DNA of 64,000 bases from Chelatococcus asaccharovorans (GCF_003201475.1 NZ_QJJK01000018.1:38794-102793); one strand, 5' to 3'; shown: positions 44,592 to 54,033, counted from the first letter of the stretch. Program-made: numbers and translations. The notes: a model not told the origin generated them from the letters alone.

Positions 44592-45035
44592 ATGGCCGTA
44601 TCAGCCAGTCCCACTCCGCAGCCGCGGCTCGAACTCAACGTGCCCGATCTTGATCTGACGATCGGGATGAAGCTCGATGTCGAAGGCAATCCCGAACTCT
44701 GCGCAGCCATCCGCGCGATGCTGCCCCTGAAGAGCCTGTTCGGCCATGTCGTCATCTCCGGCGACGGCATCTGGCTGCCGAGCCGGCTCGTCTACTTCGG
44801 CAAGCCCGTGATGGTGACCCGCACGATCGGTTCGGTCTATCTGAACGCCCCCGGCCAATCGATCTGCATGACCTACGGCGCCATCACCGAGACGGCGGTG
44901 GTCAACGAATTCGCCCATGTGGAAGACGACAGTCTCGCCGCGCTCAAAAGCGTCGGCGATGCCGTTTGGCGCCGCACGGTCACCGATCCTGTCCGCCGTA
45001 GCGTGCTCGGCATCCTGCGTGAAGCGAAGGACTGA
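44592..45035 (+). CDS. Cyclophilin-like domain protein (cucumopine-synthase-related, small subunit)
   Basis: 147 residues, no signal peptide. The sequence LFGHVVISGDGIWLPSRLV, TIGSVYLNAPGQSICMTYG and AITETAVVNEFA fits the DUF3830/cyclophilin-like fold. It aligns with the C-terminal half of the 315-residue protein at 47510-48457, sharing NPELC, G-I-(W/YAW)-P and YGxxTE. The partner domain is the next gene, five bases downstream. Agrobacterial cucumopine/mikimopine synthases, which join histidine and 2-oxoglutarate, are described as a cyclophilin-like plus a helical-bundle domain. I infer that this pair is a split relative. The reaction and direction are unknown. Confidence 0.75.
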   Translation: MAVSASPTPQPRLELNVPDLDLTIGMKLDVEGNPELCAAIRAMLPLKSLFGHVVISGDGIWLPSRLVYFGKPVMVTRTIGSVYLNAPGQSICMTYGAITETAVVNEFAHVEDDSLAALKSVGDAVWRRTVTDPVRRSVLGILREAKD

Positions 45036-45040
45036 AACAA

Positions 45041-45592
45041 ATGAGCAACGCGCTCCCCGCGACCAAAACCTGGCAGGCCGTGCAGGCCGAACTCGAGGCA
45101 GAGATCGACCGCATCTGGCTCGATGAGCCCCTTGAGATCCAGAAGATCCGCCTTGGTGTCATCGACACCGGCGCCGGCTCAGGCGGACAGTCTTTCTCGA
45201 TCATGGTTCATCTGGAAGCATTCCTGATGATCTTCGGCGCCAATGTGTTTTATCGCTTCGTGCGCTTGGCCAAGGATCAGGATGACCTGACGCTTGATCA
45301 GCTCCGGGTCATGACACGCGCGTTTCTGCACAAGCCCTTCAATGTCTTCGAGTTCATGGGCGACATGGCGCTGCATGATCTGCACCGGCTCGGCAATGAT
45401 TATCTCGCCGCGCTCGAAGATTTGAAAACAAAGGATGATTATGTGGCGTTGACAGGCTCCATGATGACTTACGTCATCCGCCTGCATCGCTGGATCCACT
45501 TCCACTTTCCTTGGAATCTCGGCGTCGCGTTCCCGCATCGCACAGTCGAGGATCTGAGTGCATTCGCAGCCGCGGCCAAGACGAGCGCCTGA
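45041..45592 (+). CDS. Helical-bundle protein (cucumopine-synthase-related partner subunit)
   Basis: 183 residues, mostly helical, no signal peptide. The central part (FSIMVHLEAFLMIFG, NVFYRFVRLAKDQDD) and the block IHFHFPWNLGVAF align with the N-terminal half of the protein at 47510-48457 ([13 protein letters not shown]). It follows the cyclophilin-like gene by five bases and closes the operon; a strong terminator is 40 bases downstream. The two proteins together have about the length of a one-chain cucumopine-type synthase. Assignment to that family is from memory and by analogy. Confidence 0.7.
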   Translation: MSNALPATKTWQAVQAELEAEIDRIWLDEPLEIQKIRLGVIDTGAGSGGQSFSIMVHLEAFLMIFGANVFYRFVRLAKDQDDLTLDQLRVMTRAFLHKPFNVFEFMGDMALHDLHRLGNDYLAALEDLKTKDDYVALTGSMMTYVIRLHRWIHFHFPWNLGVAFPHRTVEDLSAFAAAAKTSA

Positions 45593-45631
45593 TAGCGCCT
45601 CCCCCCGCTTCAGTGCTCGTCCCAAGCGGCG

Positions 45632-45667
45632 AAGCCCGCGTGAGGTCACTCACGCGGGCTTTGTTTT
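45632..45667 (+). terminator. Rho-independent terminator of the lyase operon
   Basis: AAGCCCGCGTGAG and CTCACGCGGGCTT form a perfect 13-base stem with a 4-base loop, followed by TTGTTTT. It ends the plus-strand operon. Confidence 0.9.
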
Positions 45668-45874
45668 AGAGCATGCTGTATTTGGATGGAATCCCACGGT
45701 CATCCCGGGGCGTTGCGCAGCAACGAGCCCGGGATCCATGAACACGCGGCCCGAGAAAAGACGCATCGGACTGTGCCTCTCTGGTAGAACGTGGTGTTCA
45801 TGGGGTCCGGGCTCGGGCCTTTCGGCCCGCCCCGGAATGACACCACGGTTCCGTATAAAGTCAGCATGCTCTAG
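45667..45874. repeat. Nested palindromic repeat ending in CTAG
   Basis: The outer ends AGAGCATGCTG and CAGCATGCTCTAG are inverted. Inside, TCATCCCGGGGC and GCCCCGGAATGA are inverted, and further in GGATCCATGAACAC and GTGTTCATGGGGTCC. The whole forms a long cruciform-prone palindrome of about 208 bases, with no coding content. It starts directly at the terminator T tract. Confidence 0.75.
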
Positions 45875-45986
45875 GATTTTTGCGGGTCTGGATGCCCGAG
45901 TTGCGTGGACAGCTTCCCCACCCCCTTCCCCTCTTCCCGCGGGGCCAGGGGTAACGGGCGGGGGCATATCTCATCGGGTTGCCGCC

Positions 45987-47348
45987 TCAGAGAATGCCGA
46001 GGGCCCTGAGCTTCATGCGCGCCGCGTCCAGAAACTCGGCCGGAGGCAGGGCTTGCGTGATCCCTTCCGGCCGATCACCGTCCTTGGCGGTGGCGTCATA
46101 GCCGATCTTGGTGATCAACCCACCGCGTTCCAGTGGCTCGGATCGATCCGCGGAAACGGCCGGCACGATGACGATATCGCGGTCGCCCTTCATCCGCGCG
46201 CAGCGCGCGCGGTCGACGGCGGCGAGGTCCCACGGGTCGACATCCTCGTCGACCACGGTCACCGTCTTGACGATATTGACAGCGCCCCAGCACGCGAAAA
46301 TGGCCCGTTTACCCTGGCCGGGTTTCGGCTTGATCAGCTGCACCACCGCGTCGTTGCGCCCGGCGCCCGAAGCCGTGACGGCGACCTCGCCGACATTCGG
46401 AAAGACGCGCGTCAGAGCAATGCGCAAGGATGCAGCGATCGGCAGCGCCCCCAGATAGATGTGCTCGCCGTGGTAGCCGGGCTCGATGACCTGGAACAGG
46501 GCGTCGCGGCGATGCGTACGGCAGCGGAACTCCGTCAAGAAGCCGGGTCCGTAGTCTTCGTACATGCCATGGTATTCGGAAATCAGTCCTTCCTCGATGG
46601 GGGTGCCGACGTCGATGGTCCCCTCCAGCACCATCTCCGCATGCGCCGGCACCATCAGGTCCACAGTCCGGCAGCGCACGACCTCCACCGCTTCGCCGAG
46701 GAGCTTGCCGGCGCAATGCATCTCGTCCTCGCCCAGCCCGAGATAGAGACACCCTGCGAGCTGGATCGCGGGATGCGCGCCGAGCACGACCGCAATCTCC
46801 AGCTTCTGGCCAAGGCCGGCGGCCTTCCGGGCGAGGTGCGCGAGATGATGATTGGGCGCGATCCCGATCATGCCGGTCGAAGGCCCCGTCACCAGAATGC
46901 GGGCAAAGGAGGCATTGCCGCGGCCGGTTAGCGGGTCCTTTGCGACGATCAATCCCGCCGTGATATAGGGGCCGGCCTCGGCGGCGAAGAAGGTGGGCAC
47001 CGGCAGGCCGGCCAGGGGATCGGCGGTGGTGATGACCTCCTGAACCGGCGCCTCGGTGATCTCGACAGGCGGGACCGCGCCATCGATCGCCTCGATAAGC
47101 CGGCGTTGGATCTGACCCCTGTCGATCTTCAGCGCACGGGCGATCCGGTCGCGGTTCGACAACAGATTACCGACGGCCCGAAAGCTGCTGCCCGCGACCT
47201 TGTCGAAAATCAACGCCTTGCCGCCGTCGGCGACGGACAGGCAGGCGGACACTTCGAAATGGGGCGAAACCTCATGGGGAACATGGGCGAGTTCACCGCT
47301 CGCATCGAGTTCGGCCAGATAGGCGCGCAGCGATTGGAGTGACGACAT
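45987..47348 (-). CDS. UbiD-family decarboxylase
   Basis: 453 residues from ATG 47348, with AGGAAG upstream; a longer frame to 48383 overlaps the next gene out of frame and is rejected. UbiD enzymes use prenylated FMN to add or remove carboxyl groups on aromatic or unsaturated acids. Family segments: GNASFARILVTGPSTGMIGIAPNHH (cofactor/metal region), AVVLGAHPAIQLA, GEDEMHCAG, VPAHAEMVLEGTI and EYHGMYEDYG. No UbiX is seen in the window. It follows the fused cucumopine-synthase-like gene by 161 bases. It might act on an unsaturated acid such as a urocanate-like product of the lyase operon (inference). Confidence 0.88.
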   Translation of the reverse strand: MSSLQSLRAYLAELDASGELAHVPHEVSPHFEVSACLSVADGGKALIFDKVAGSSFRAVGNLLSNRDRIARALKIDRGQIQRRLIEAIDGAVPPVEITEAPVQEVITTADPLAGLPVPTFFAAEAGPYITAGLIVAKDPLTGRGNASFARILVTGPSTGMIGIAPNHHLAHLARKAAGLGQKLEIAVVLGAHPAIQLAGCLYLGLGEDEMHCAGKLLGEAVEVVRCRTVDLMVPAHAEMVLEGTIDVGTPIEEGLISEYHGMYEDYGPGFLTEFRCRTHRRDALFQVIEPGYHGEHIYLGALPIAASLRIALTRVFPNVGEVAVTASGAGRNDAVVQLIKPKPGQGKRAIFACWGAVNIVKTVTVVDEDVDPWDLAAVDRARCARMKGDRDIVIVPAVSADRSEPLERGGLITKIGYDATAKDGDRPEGITQALPPAEFLDAARMKLRALGIL

Positions 47349-47509
47349 AAACGCTTCCTGTGCCGGGCCACGCGTGGCCAGCCCATAACTGATGGGGTGG
47401 TCTGGCCCCTGTTCGACGAAGCGGCTGCCATGGCGCCGCCTCGGTGAGGTGAAAGGCGGATGATACCGCCCGGAGGAGAGGCGACCGCATCGGGCCGCCC
47501 GCAAAGTAT

Positions 47510-48457
47510 TCACAGCCGTTCGACGGTCAGCCAAATGACGTCTTTGCTGGTGTAGTTGCTCTCCCAGACGGCAGCGCCGAGGCGCTCGATCTGGCCGAGA
47601 TCTTCCACGGCGATCTGGCCGAGGACAGGAGCAAGAAGATCCTCGGTGGTCGGGCCGTACTGGACGATGATCTTCTGACCGGTGTTCTGTGAGAAACGCA
47701 CGCGCCCGAAAGGCGCCTCGCGGATCACCTCGCGCCAGGCGACCGGCGCCGTCGAGAGGATCGGCGTCCAGGCATAGATCGACTTGCCGGTGACCATGGC
47801 ATGCGACTGCGGAACGCGGAATGGCGCCGCTTCCAGAACATCGCGGCAAAGTTCGGGATTGCGGAAGGTCGCGAGCTGTACCTTCACCGAAATGCCGAGC
47901 GGTTCCCAGGACATCCTGATCCAGGCATCGCCGATCGCTTCGGATGGGATGCGTGACAGATCGAAATAGGAGCGATCCTCCGGCGGTACGCTGTCGTAGC
48001 GGAACTGCTCGCCGAGGTCCCAGGGAAAGTAATGATGGTTCCAGGCGTTGAGGCGGTTGGCGTAGCGGTTGAGCGCCGCTAGGCCCGTGGCGATGTCCTC
48101 GATACTGGCGACGGGAAAGGCCTCGCGCAGGCGCTCCGCGAAGTCGCCGAGCTTCCGGAGGCCGCTGTAGCCGAGATAATGCGAATAGGCCGGGTCGAAC
48201 TCGGTGAACAGCTGCGCCATCTCGGCCGCCGTATACTTGCCGGACCGCGCCATGCGTACCAGCGGGTACAGCGTATAGCCCGTGTAGTCGCGTAGCATCC
48301 CGGCCGCGATGTCGTAGGTCCCGAAATATTGGCCATACGAGCCGGCATTGTCGCCATGGCGGCCGGTTCGCACAAGGCGCCACTCCTCCGGCTCGACACT
48401 GGTGATGGCGGCGCTCTCGGCGTCCAGCGCGGCGGCGATTGTCTTGACATCGGTCAT
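47510..48457 (-). CDS. Cucumopine-synthase-related fusion protein (helical plus cyclophilin-like domains)
   Basis: 315 residues, no signal peptide. Residues about 45-155 ([18 protein letters not shown] to [12 protein letters not shown]) align with the helical protein at 45041-45592. Residues about 170-315 ([52 protein letters not shown]) align with the cyclophilin-like protein at 44592-45035. Here both domains are in one chain, in the opposite order to the gene order of the split pair. It heads the operon after the HisPMJ-type transporter genes. A role in making or breaking a histidine-derived compound is inferred. Confidence 0.75.
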   Translation of the reverse strand: MTDVKTIAAALDAESAAITSVEPEEWRLVRTGRHGDNAGSYGQYFGTYDIAAGMLRDYTGYTLYPLVRMARSGKYTAAEMAQLFTEFDPAYSHYLGYSGLRKLGDFAERLREAFPVASIEDIATGLAALNRYANRLNAWNHHYFPWDLGEQFRYDSVPPEDRSYFDLSRIPSEAIGDAWIRMSWEPLGISVKVQLATFRNPELCRDVLEAAPFRVPQSHAMVTGKSIYAWTPILSTAPVAWREVIREAPFGRVRFSQNTGQKIIVQYGPTTEDLLAPVLGQIAVEDLGQIERLGAAVWESNYTSKDVIWLTVERL

Positions 48458-48515
48458 CGTCAGCTTCCGGTTTCAGAGGCGAGAGACCCTGCGCGTCGTG
48501 GACGGCTGGGCGCGA

Positions 48516-49301
48516 TCAGAGAATTTTCGAGAGAAAGGCTTGCGTTCGCGGGTTCTTCGGCCTGTCGAACACCTCCGCCGGCGGGCCTTGTTCGACGATC
48601 CGCCCGGCATCGAGCATGATCACCCTATCGGCGACCTCGCGGACGAAGCCCATCTCGTGGCTGACGATCAGCATCGTCATGCCCTGCGCGGCGAGGTCGC
48701 GCATGACGGCGAGGACTTCGCCCACCATCTCAGGGTCGAGGGCGCTGGTCGGTTCATCGAACAGGATCAGCTCGGGATCCATCGCGAGCGCGCGCGCGAT
48801 GGCCACCCGCTGCTGCTGGCCTCCCGAGAGCTGGCGTGGATAGGCGTCGGCCTTGTCGGCAAGCCCGACACGGGCGAGATGTTTCTCGGCTACGGCGCGC
48901 GCGTCGGTTTTCGGCCTGCCGAGCACATGCACCGGCGCCTCCATGACATTCTGGAGGGTGGTGAGGTGCGGAAACAGGTTGAAGCGTTGAAACACGAAGC
49001 CGATGGAGCGGCGCTGGGCAGCGACCTTGCGCGCCGGCAGCTTGATCAGCCTGCCGTTCGCGCCTACCCGCACACCGAGCGTCTCGCCGGCGATGCGCAC
49101 TGTGCCGGCCGAGGGCGCAAGCAGGTGATTGAGGCAGCGGATCAGTGTGGTCTTGCCCGATCCCGAGGGCCCGATGATGGCGACGACCTCGCCCCTGGAA
49201 ACGGAGAAGGAGACCCCCTGGATGACGGGCAGGGCACCGAAGTGCACTTCCACGCTGTCGCATTCCACAAAGGCCGGTTGACGCGCAGCCGATTTCATCA
49301 C
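48516..49301 (-). CDS. Polar amino acid ABC transporter ATP-binding protein (HisP/GlnQ type)
   Basis: 261 residues. Walker [12 protein letters not shown]-loop [23 protein letters not shown], signature LSGGQQQRV, Walker [21 protein letters not shown] and switch [13 protein letters not shown] are the exact pattern of PAAT-family ATPases. The start overlaps the permease stop by ATGA. Octopine and nopaline uptake systems belong to this family, so an opine-like substrate is possible. No TOBE domain, unlike the PotA-type ATPase at 41777. Confidence 0.93.
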   Translation of the reverse strand: MMKSAARQPAFVECDSVEVHFGALPVIQGVSFSVSRGEVVAIIGPSGSGKTTLIRCLNHLLAPSAGTVRIAGETLGVRVGANGRLIKLPARKVAAQRRSIGFVFQRFNLFPHLTTLQNVMEAPVHVLGRPKTDARAVAEKHLARVGLADKADAYPRQLSGGQQQRVAIARALAMDPELILFDEPTSALDPEMVGEVLAVMRDLAAQGMTMLIVSHEMGFVREVADRVIMLDAGRIVEQGPPAEVFDRPKNPRTQAFLSKIL

Positions 49302-50083
49302 GCTGCCCTCGTTTTGGCCGTGACGGCGCGGCGCGAACCCGACAGGCTCCGCTCGATCAGCATCTGGACGATCGTCCAGGCACCGGTGAGCGCGAGATAG
49401 TAGACGGAGACACCGAGATAGACCTCGAAGGACTTGTAGGTCGCCGATTGCACCTCCTCGGCGACCCGGAAGAGCTCCGGCACCGCGATCACGCTGAGCA
49501 GGGAGGTCGTTTTCAGCATCTGGTTGAACTGGTTGCCAAGCGGCGGCACGATGACGCGAGCGGCCTGCGGCAGGATGATCCGGCGCATGGCAAGCGCGGG
49601 CGTCATGCCAAGAGCTTGCGCTGCCTCGGATTGGCCTTCATCGATCGACTGGATGCCGGCGCGAATGATCTCGCTCATATAGGCTGCTTCATGCAGCCCG
49701 AAGGTGACGATGCCCGCGACCAGCGCGCCCTGCACCCACAGCGGGCCGATGAACACGCGCGGCGGGAACAGGTCGGCGCCACCCAGGAGATAGGGCAAGC
49801 CATAGTAAATCAGTACGAGCTGCACAAGCACCGGCGTGCCACGAAAGAAGAAGAGGTAACTTTGATTGCAACCGCGCAGTAACCCGAACCGACTGAGGCC
49901 GGCGAGCGCCAAGAGACAACCCAGAATGACGCCGAGCACCTGAGAAATGATCGCGGCCGCGACCGTCAACCCTAACCCTTTCAGCAGCGCAGGGCTTGGC
50001 GAGAACACGAAGCGAAGAAAAAAGCTCGTGTCGAAGACAAAGCTCACGTCGCCATCGAAATAGGCCAGAATTGAATTCAACAT
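49298..50083 (-). CDS. Polar amino acid ABC transporter permease (HisM type)
   Basis: 261 residues, five or six helices. The EAA region reads [43 protein letters not shown], typical of PAAT permeases; [23 protein letters not shown] is near the N-terminus. Only one permease gene is present, so it probably forms a homodimer. It lies between the ATPase and binding-protein genes of one operon. Confidence 0.92.
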   Translation of the reverse strand: MLNSILAYFDGDVSFVFDTSFFLRFVFSPSPALLKGLGLTVAAAIISQVLGVILGCLLALAGLSRFGLLRGCNQSYLFFFRGTPVLVQLVLIYYGLPYLLGGADLFPPRVFIGPLWVQGALVAGIVTFGLHEAAYMSEIIRAGIQSIDEGQSEAAQALGMTPALAMRRIILPQAARVIVPPLGNQFNQMLKTTSLLSVIAVPELFRVAEEVQSATYKSFEVYLGVSVYYLALTGAWTIVQMLIERSLSGSRRAVTAKTRAA

Positions 50084-50136
50084 GGTGCGACGCAGCCTGG
50101 CTCAAGGTCTTGGCTATTCCAAATGGTCACCAGCAG

Positions 50137-50184
50137 CGTCATGGAGAACGTCATGGAGAGCGTCATGGTGAGCGTCACGGGCAA
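50137..50184. repeat. Four 12-base tandem units at the binding-protein 3' end
   Basis: CGTCATGGAGAA, CGTCATGGAGAG, CGTCATGGTGAG and CGTCACGGGCAA follow each other without gaps. The array covers the binding-protein stop codon and part of the space before the permease gene. Copy number may vary between strains. Confidence 0.7.
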
Positions 50185-50999
50185 GGCTTGGCACTGGTGC
50201 ACAGGGTCATGCCGGCAGCAACCCCCCATTTGTCGGCCATGGCCTGCAGCTTTCCACTTGTTTGCATGTCGTCGAGCGCCTTGCGGAATGCGGCGGCGAC
50301 ATCCTCGCGCGGCTTCGTCACGATGATGCCGAGCGTCGACGGCGGCACTGGTGCGCCGCCGATTTCGAACTTGCCGTTCGATCGCGTCTGGAAATAGGAC
50401 AGCACCATGGTATCGCCGACCATGGCGTCGACGCGACCCAGATCAAGTTCCTGGAACGCGATCGTATTGCCGGGGAAAGCGGCGATCTCCATGGGCGGCT
50501 TGCCGAGCTTGGCCAATTCCTCGTTCGCGGCCTCCAGGCGGCGCTGGTTGGCGCTGCCAAGGAGCACCGCGACGCGCTTGCCGGACAGGTCGAGATAGGT
50601 CTTCAGATTCTGGGGGTTGCCCTTCTTGACGAGCAGGCCCGAGGCCACCGCCCAGTAATCGACGAAATTGTATTTCTGAAGACGCTCTGGGCTCTTGGAG
50701 GTGCTGGCCATGATGGCGTCGCACTGGCCGGTATCGAGTGCGGGAAAGATGCCGGAGAACTTCACGTTCATGATCTCGATCGGCAGCTTGAGCTCGTCGC
50801 CGATGCCCTTCAGCATGTCGATCGCGACACCGGTCGGGGTCGAGCCATCCTCGGCCATATACTGGTTGGGTGGGCTGTTGAGGTCCGAGCAGAAGACAAT
50901 CTTGCCCGCCTTGGTGAGGGAATCGGGCGCGGCTTCGGCCATGCCGATACCGGCCACCAGCGAAGCTGCCAGGATGAATGCGCGACCGGCCATGGACAT
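50175..50999 (-). CDS. Polar amino acid ABC transporter substrate-binding protein (HisJ type)
   Basis: 274 residues from ATG 50999 with GAGGGG upstream. Sec signal GRAFILAASLVAGIGMAEA. Two-lobe binding protein: GKIVFCSDLNSPPNQYMAEDG, TGVAIDMLKGIGDELKLP, FVDYWAVASGLLV and VDAMVGDTMVLSYF. It captures an amino-acid-like ligand for the permease encoded 91 bases downstream. It is divergent from the double-LysR regulator gene, whose ligand may be the same compound. Confidence 0.92.
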   Translation of the reverse strand: MSMAGRAFILAASLVAGIGMAEAAPDSLTKAGKIVFCSDLNSPPNQYMAEDGSTPTGVAIDMLKGIGDELKLPIEIMNVKFSGIFPALDTGQCDAIMASTSKSPERLQKYNFVDYWAVASGLLVKKGNPQNLKTYLDLSGKRVAVLLGSANQRRLEAANEELAKLGKPPMEIAAFPGNTIAFQELDLGRVDAMVGDTMVLSYFQTRSNGKFEIGGAPVPPSTLGIIVTKPREDVAAAFRKALDDMQTSGKLQAMADKWGVAAGMTLCTSAKPCP

Positions 51000-51229
51000 G
51001 GAATTCCCCTCATTCAGCGTACCAAGAATTCCCACGGAGTGTCGGGGAGGTTGCCTTCACTTTGGACGTGAGAAATGCCGAAGCTGACGATCATGAAAAT
51101 CGAACGACCCAAGCTTGGCTCTATCCGCCCCAATCATGTGCACGCCTATGCGCGGATTTGTGGCTTCCATCACGGGCCGGTCTGTGATGGTCTGCAGGGT
51201 AAAGACACCGTCAGGCTGAAGGGGCCGCG

Positions 51230-53110
51230 ATGAACGCAGCAGGGATGGAGCTGAGACAGCTCGGCTATTTTGCCGTCGCCTGCCAAAACCCCAACCTGGT
51301 GGCGGCTGCGGCGGAATTGGGCATTGCGCAATCGACTTTGAGCGCTGGCTTGCAGGCGTTGGGCGATCAGTTCGGTGTCGCCTTGTTTCAGCACGCGGGC
51401 AAGCGGGTTTATCCGCAGCCGGCTGCTCTCTGGTTGTTTCGGAACGCCGTCAAGCTTCTCCATGCGGAGAGCTTCGCGCGGGCCTATATCCAGTCGGGTG
51501 CCGAGACCGGCATTCGCCGTATTGCGATTGACCTCAATCTCAGCTTCGCCATCGGGCGCCTTTCAAAAGCCCTCGGGCGTTGTGTCGAGCTGCTCCATCC
51601 TCTGAACCCGGACATATTCTTCGACTACCGGTTTCTGTTTGGCTCTGAGGATTCGGCGGAGGAGTCGGGCCGGGTCGGAGCTCTGATCGCTGCCGATCCA
51701 TGCGGGGTGATCGAGATCGATATGATCGATCCCAATCATCCCGGGAGCAGCGATATGATCCCGCTGATCGACGACCCCTGGGTCGCGGTATCTCTTGCCA
51801 AACCTGTAAGTCGGGACGAGGCCGCACCGCTTGTCATGCTCAGGATGTCGCGCGACCTGCAGAACAGCTTGATGCAAGCTGTCGAGGCAAACGGTTTCGC
51901 CCATCGGGTGCAGATTGTGGACGAGGATCCGACCAAGTTGCCGCGGCTCATGATCGAGCAGCCCCAGTCCACCTTCGTGATGCCGCGCAGCATGCTGTCG
52001 AACCGATTGGGGCTCATCGACGTGCATGTGGAGCCGCTGCGGCTGGGTGCGTCGCGATGGATTGGCGCGCGCATTCGCGTTGATCATCCTACCGCCCGCG
52101 TCTTCGTCGATGCGCTCAGAAATATTCTGCAGAGTCGGGAGCAGAACGTCGTTTTTCAACCCAAGTTGACGCTTCGCCAGATGCGATACTTCCAGCTTTT
52201 GCATCGCAGTGGCGGCATCGCGGCCGCAGCGCGGGCCGCGAATGTGACGCAACCCGCCGTGACCGCGCAACTGCGCAAGCTGGAGCAGACCCTCGACACC
52301 CCCCTCTATCGCATGGCGGGTGGCAGTCTGGCCATCAATGCCGCTGGCGAGAGGCTACGGACGGTGGTCAATGCCATCGAGGCTGGACTGAAGAAGATTG
52401 CAACCGGGCGCGACGCCGCTGTTGCCGGTCATAGCCAGCTTGTCCGCATCGGCATGATTCCGGTCGCGGACAGCGGCAGCGCGGTTGCCCAGGCGATGGC
52501 ATCGGCAATCATGAAGTTGCGCCGCGCATGGCCCGGATACACATTCAGGATCGTCGAAGCGCGGACGAAGGCGCTTCATGACCTCGTCAGCAACGGTTCT
52601 GTCGCATTCGCTGTGGTGGAGACCGCAAATGCCCAGGCGACGCGTATATCGCTTGGTCTTTATGAGCCTCTTGCGCTGGTCGCCAACAAGGCACTTGGCC
52701 TCGAAGACGGCGGCATTGTTCCTTTCGCGCGCCTGAAGGATCTCCCATTGGTGCTCGGAGGAGCTTCCTTCGGGATCCGCTCCCTGCTTGACCAGGCGGC
52801 TAGGGCTGCTGGGATAAGGCTTCGGCCCTCAATAGAAGTTGAATCATTTCCCCTAAGCCTCGCCATGGTGCAAATGGATGAGCTGTGCACCGTACTTCCA
52901 CCGCAAGCCGTGCGCGATAGCGCGCTCCGCGAACACCTGACCGTGTCCAGGCTGGTCGATCCCGTGGTGCGGCAGCCGCTCAACGTCATTTTTTCCGGAC
53001 AGCGGGCATTGAGTGAGGTTGAGCGCGATTTTATTGCGCTGCTCAAGCGTCAACTGGCGGTCGTCATGCAGACGAATGCGGACTATGTGAGCGAGGGCGC
53101 ACGGCCCTGA
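51230..53110 (+). CDS. Tandem LysR-type regulator: two full LTTR units in one chain
   Basis: 626 residues. Unit 1: HTH at 6-66 (MELRQLGYFAVACQNPNLVA, LGIAQSTLSAGLQALGDQFG), effector domain about 90-310. Unit 2: HTH at about 314-375 (LTLRQMRYFQLLHRSGGIAA, NVTQPAVTAQLRKLEQTLDT) and effector domain about 400-620. The frame is continuous with no linker stop. The first HTH has less typical Leu/Ala positions. A normal LysR regulator has about 300 residues. It is divergent from the HisJ-type operon, which it probably controls through the 230-base gap. AAGGGG precedes the ATG. Confidence 0.9.
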   Translation: MNAAGMELRQLGYFAVACQNPNLVAAAAELGIAQSTLSAGLQALGDQFGVALFQHAGKRVYPQPAALWLFRNAVKLLHAESFARAYIQSGAETGIRRIAIDLNLSFAIGRLSKALGRCVELLHPLNPDIFFDYRFLFGSEDSAEESGRVGALIAADPCGVIEIDMIDPNHPGSSDMIPLIDDPWVAVSLAKPVSRDEAAPLVMLRMSRDLQNSLMQAVEANGFAHRVQIVDEDPTKLPRLMIEQPQSTFVMPRSMLSNRLGLIDVHVEPLRLGASRWIGARIRVDHPTARVFVDALRNILQSREQNVVFQPKLTLRQMRYFQLLHRSGGIAAAARAANVTQPAVTAQLRKLEQTLDTPLYRMAGGSLAINAAGERLRTVVNAIEAGLKKIATGRDAAVAGHSQLVRIGMIPVADSGSAVAQAMASAIMKLRRAWPGYTFRIVEARTKALHDLVSNGSVAFAVVETANAQATRISLGLYEPLALVANKALGLEDGGIVPFARLKDLPLVLGGASFGIRSLLDQAARAAGIRLRPSIEVESFPLSLAMVQMDELCTVLPPQAVRDSALREHLTVSRLVDPVVRQPLNVIFSGQRALSEVERDFIALLKRQLAVVMQTNADYVSEGARP

Positions 53111-53381
53111 AAGTTGCGGGTGCCTTTGCTCTGGTCGGCGATTTCGCCTCGGCCTGAGAACAGGTTATCTTCGCTCATTCCACTCCGGCGGTATCCTGAC
53201 GGCTGGTATATGAGGGGGCTTTGGAGCCGGTTTTGCCAAGTTCGTGTCAGGATTTCGTCTACAGGCGGATTCCGATGTCGATGAGATCCCGAGTTTTTCT
53301 CGCGCGCCGGGCTGTCTGTCCCTTGGGACGCAGTGGCTCAACGCTCGCCGTTCGGTCATGCCAGGGGGGAATCAATCCGCT

Positions 53382-54014
53382 ATGCTAAACCTTCGTGCCA
53401 TCGTTCCCTGTCTGCTCCTCGCTTTCCCGGCGCTCGCGCAGGATACGCGTGCGCCGGAGCCGCAATACGCGGTCGCGTGCGGAGCGCAGTTCGCGCGGTC
53501 TGCAAGCCACGCGAGTCTCGTCAAGCTTTACGGCGCGAAGAACGTCACCTTCGAAGGCGTGAACCGCCCAGAAGGCGAGGTCGTCAAAGCCACTGTGCTT
53601 TTTGCGAAAGACCCAAGTCGGCGGCTTGAGATTGAATGGTATGACAAGAAGAAGCGCCGCTTTCCAAGCGTGATGACCGTCTTTGGCGAGACAAACAAAT
53701 GGATCGGCCCGCTCGGTATCAAGAACGGCATGACGATCCAGGAGATCGAGCAACGCGCGGGCAAGCCGTTCAAGATCAACGGTTTCGGCTTTGACGTCGC
53801 GGGCGCGGGGCACTTCTCGGAAACGAAGCTTGAAAAGCTGCCGGGCGGCTGCTTCTTCAACGCCCATTTCGACATCGAAGAGGGACTGCCGCCCGAACAC
53901 CTCGAGCGTTTTGTCGGCGAAGTCGAAATAAGCTCTGACGATCCTGATCTTCTGACACTCAAGCCGAAGTTGTGGATCTACACGCTGACCTATCCTCCTC
54001 CCGCGGCAGATTGA
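53382..54014 (+). CDS. Secreted hypothetical protein
   Basis: 210 residues. A Sec signal (MLNLRAIVPCLLLAFPALAQ) is followed by a charged, Lys-rich beta-type protein with GIKNGMTIQEIEQRAGKPFKINGFGFD, a segment that looks like a SmpA/BamE-like or PepSY-like repeat but is not diagnostic. The Cys residues CGAQFA and GGCFF could form a disulfide. ATG 53382 is chosen because the signal starts there; ATG 53358 would add eight residues. No functional partner nearby. Confidence 0.8.
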   Translation: MLNLRAIVPCLLLAFPALAQDTRAPEPQYAVACGAQFARSASHASLVKLYGAKNVTFEGVNRPEGEVVKATVLFAKDPSRRLEIEWYDKKKRRFPSVMTVFGETNKWIGPLGIKNGMTIQEIEQRAGKPFKINGFGFDVAGAGHFSETKLEKLPGGCFFNAHFDIEEGLPPEHLERFVGEVEISSDDPDLLTLKPKLWIYTLTYPPPAAD

Positions 54015-54033
54015 AAGCCTTTGGCCGGCCCGT

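Noticed and set aside
45987..48383. 798-codon minus-strand frame as one protein
   Set aside because: Only the part from 47348 matches UbiD. The upstream part is out of frame with the 315-aa protein at 47510-48457, which has a paralogous split pair and a proper start.
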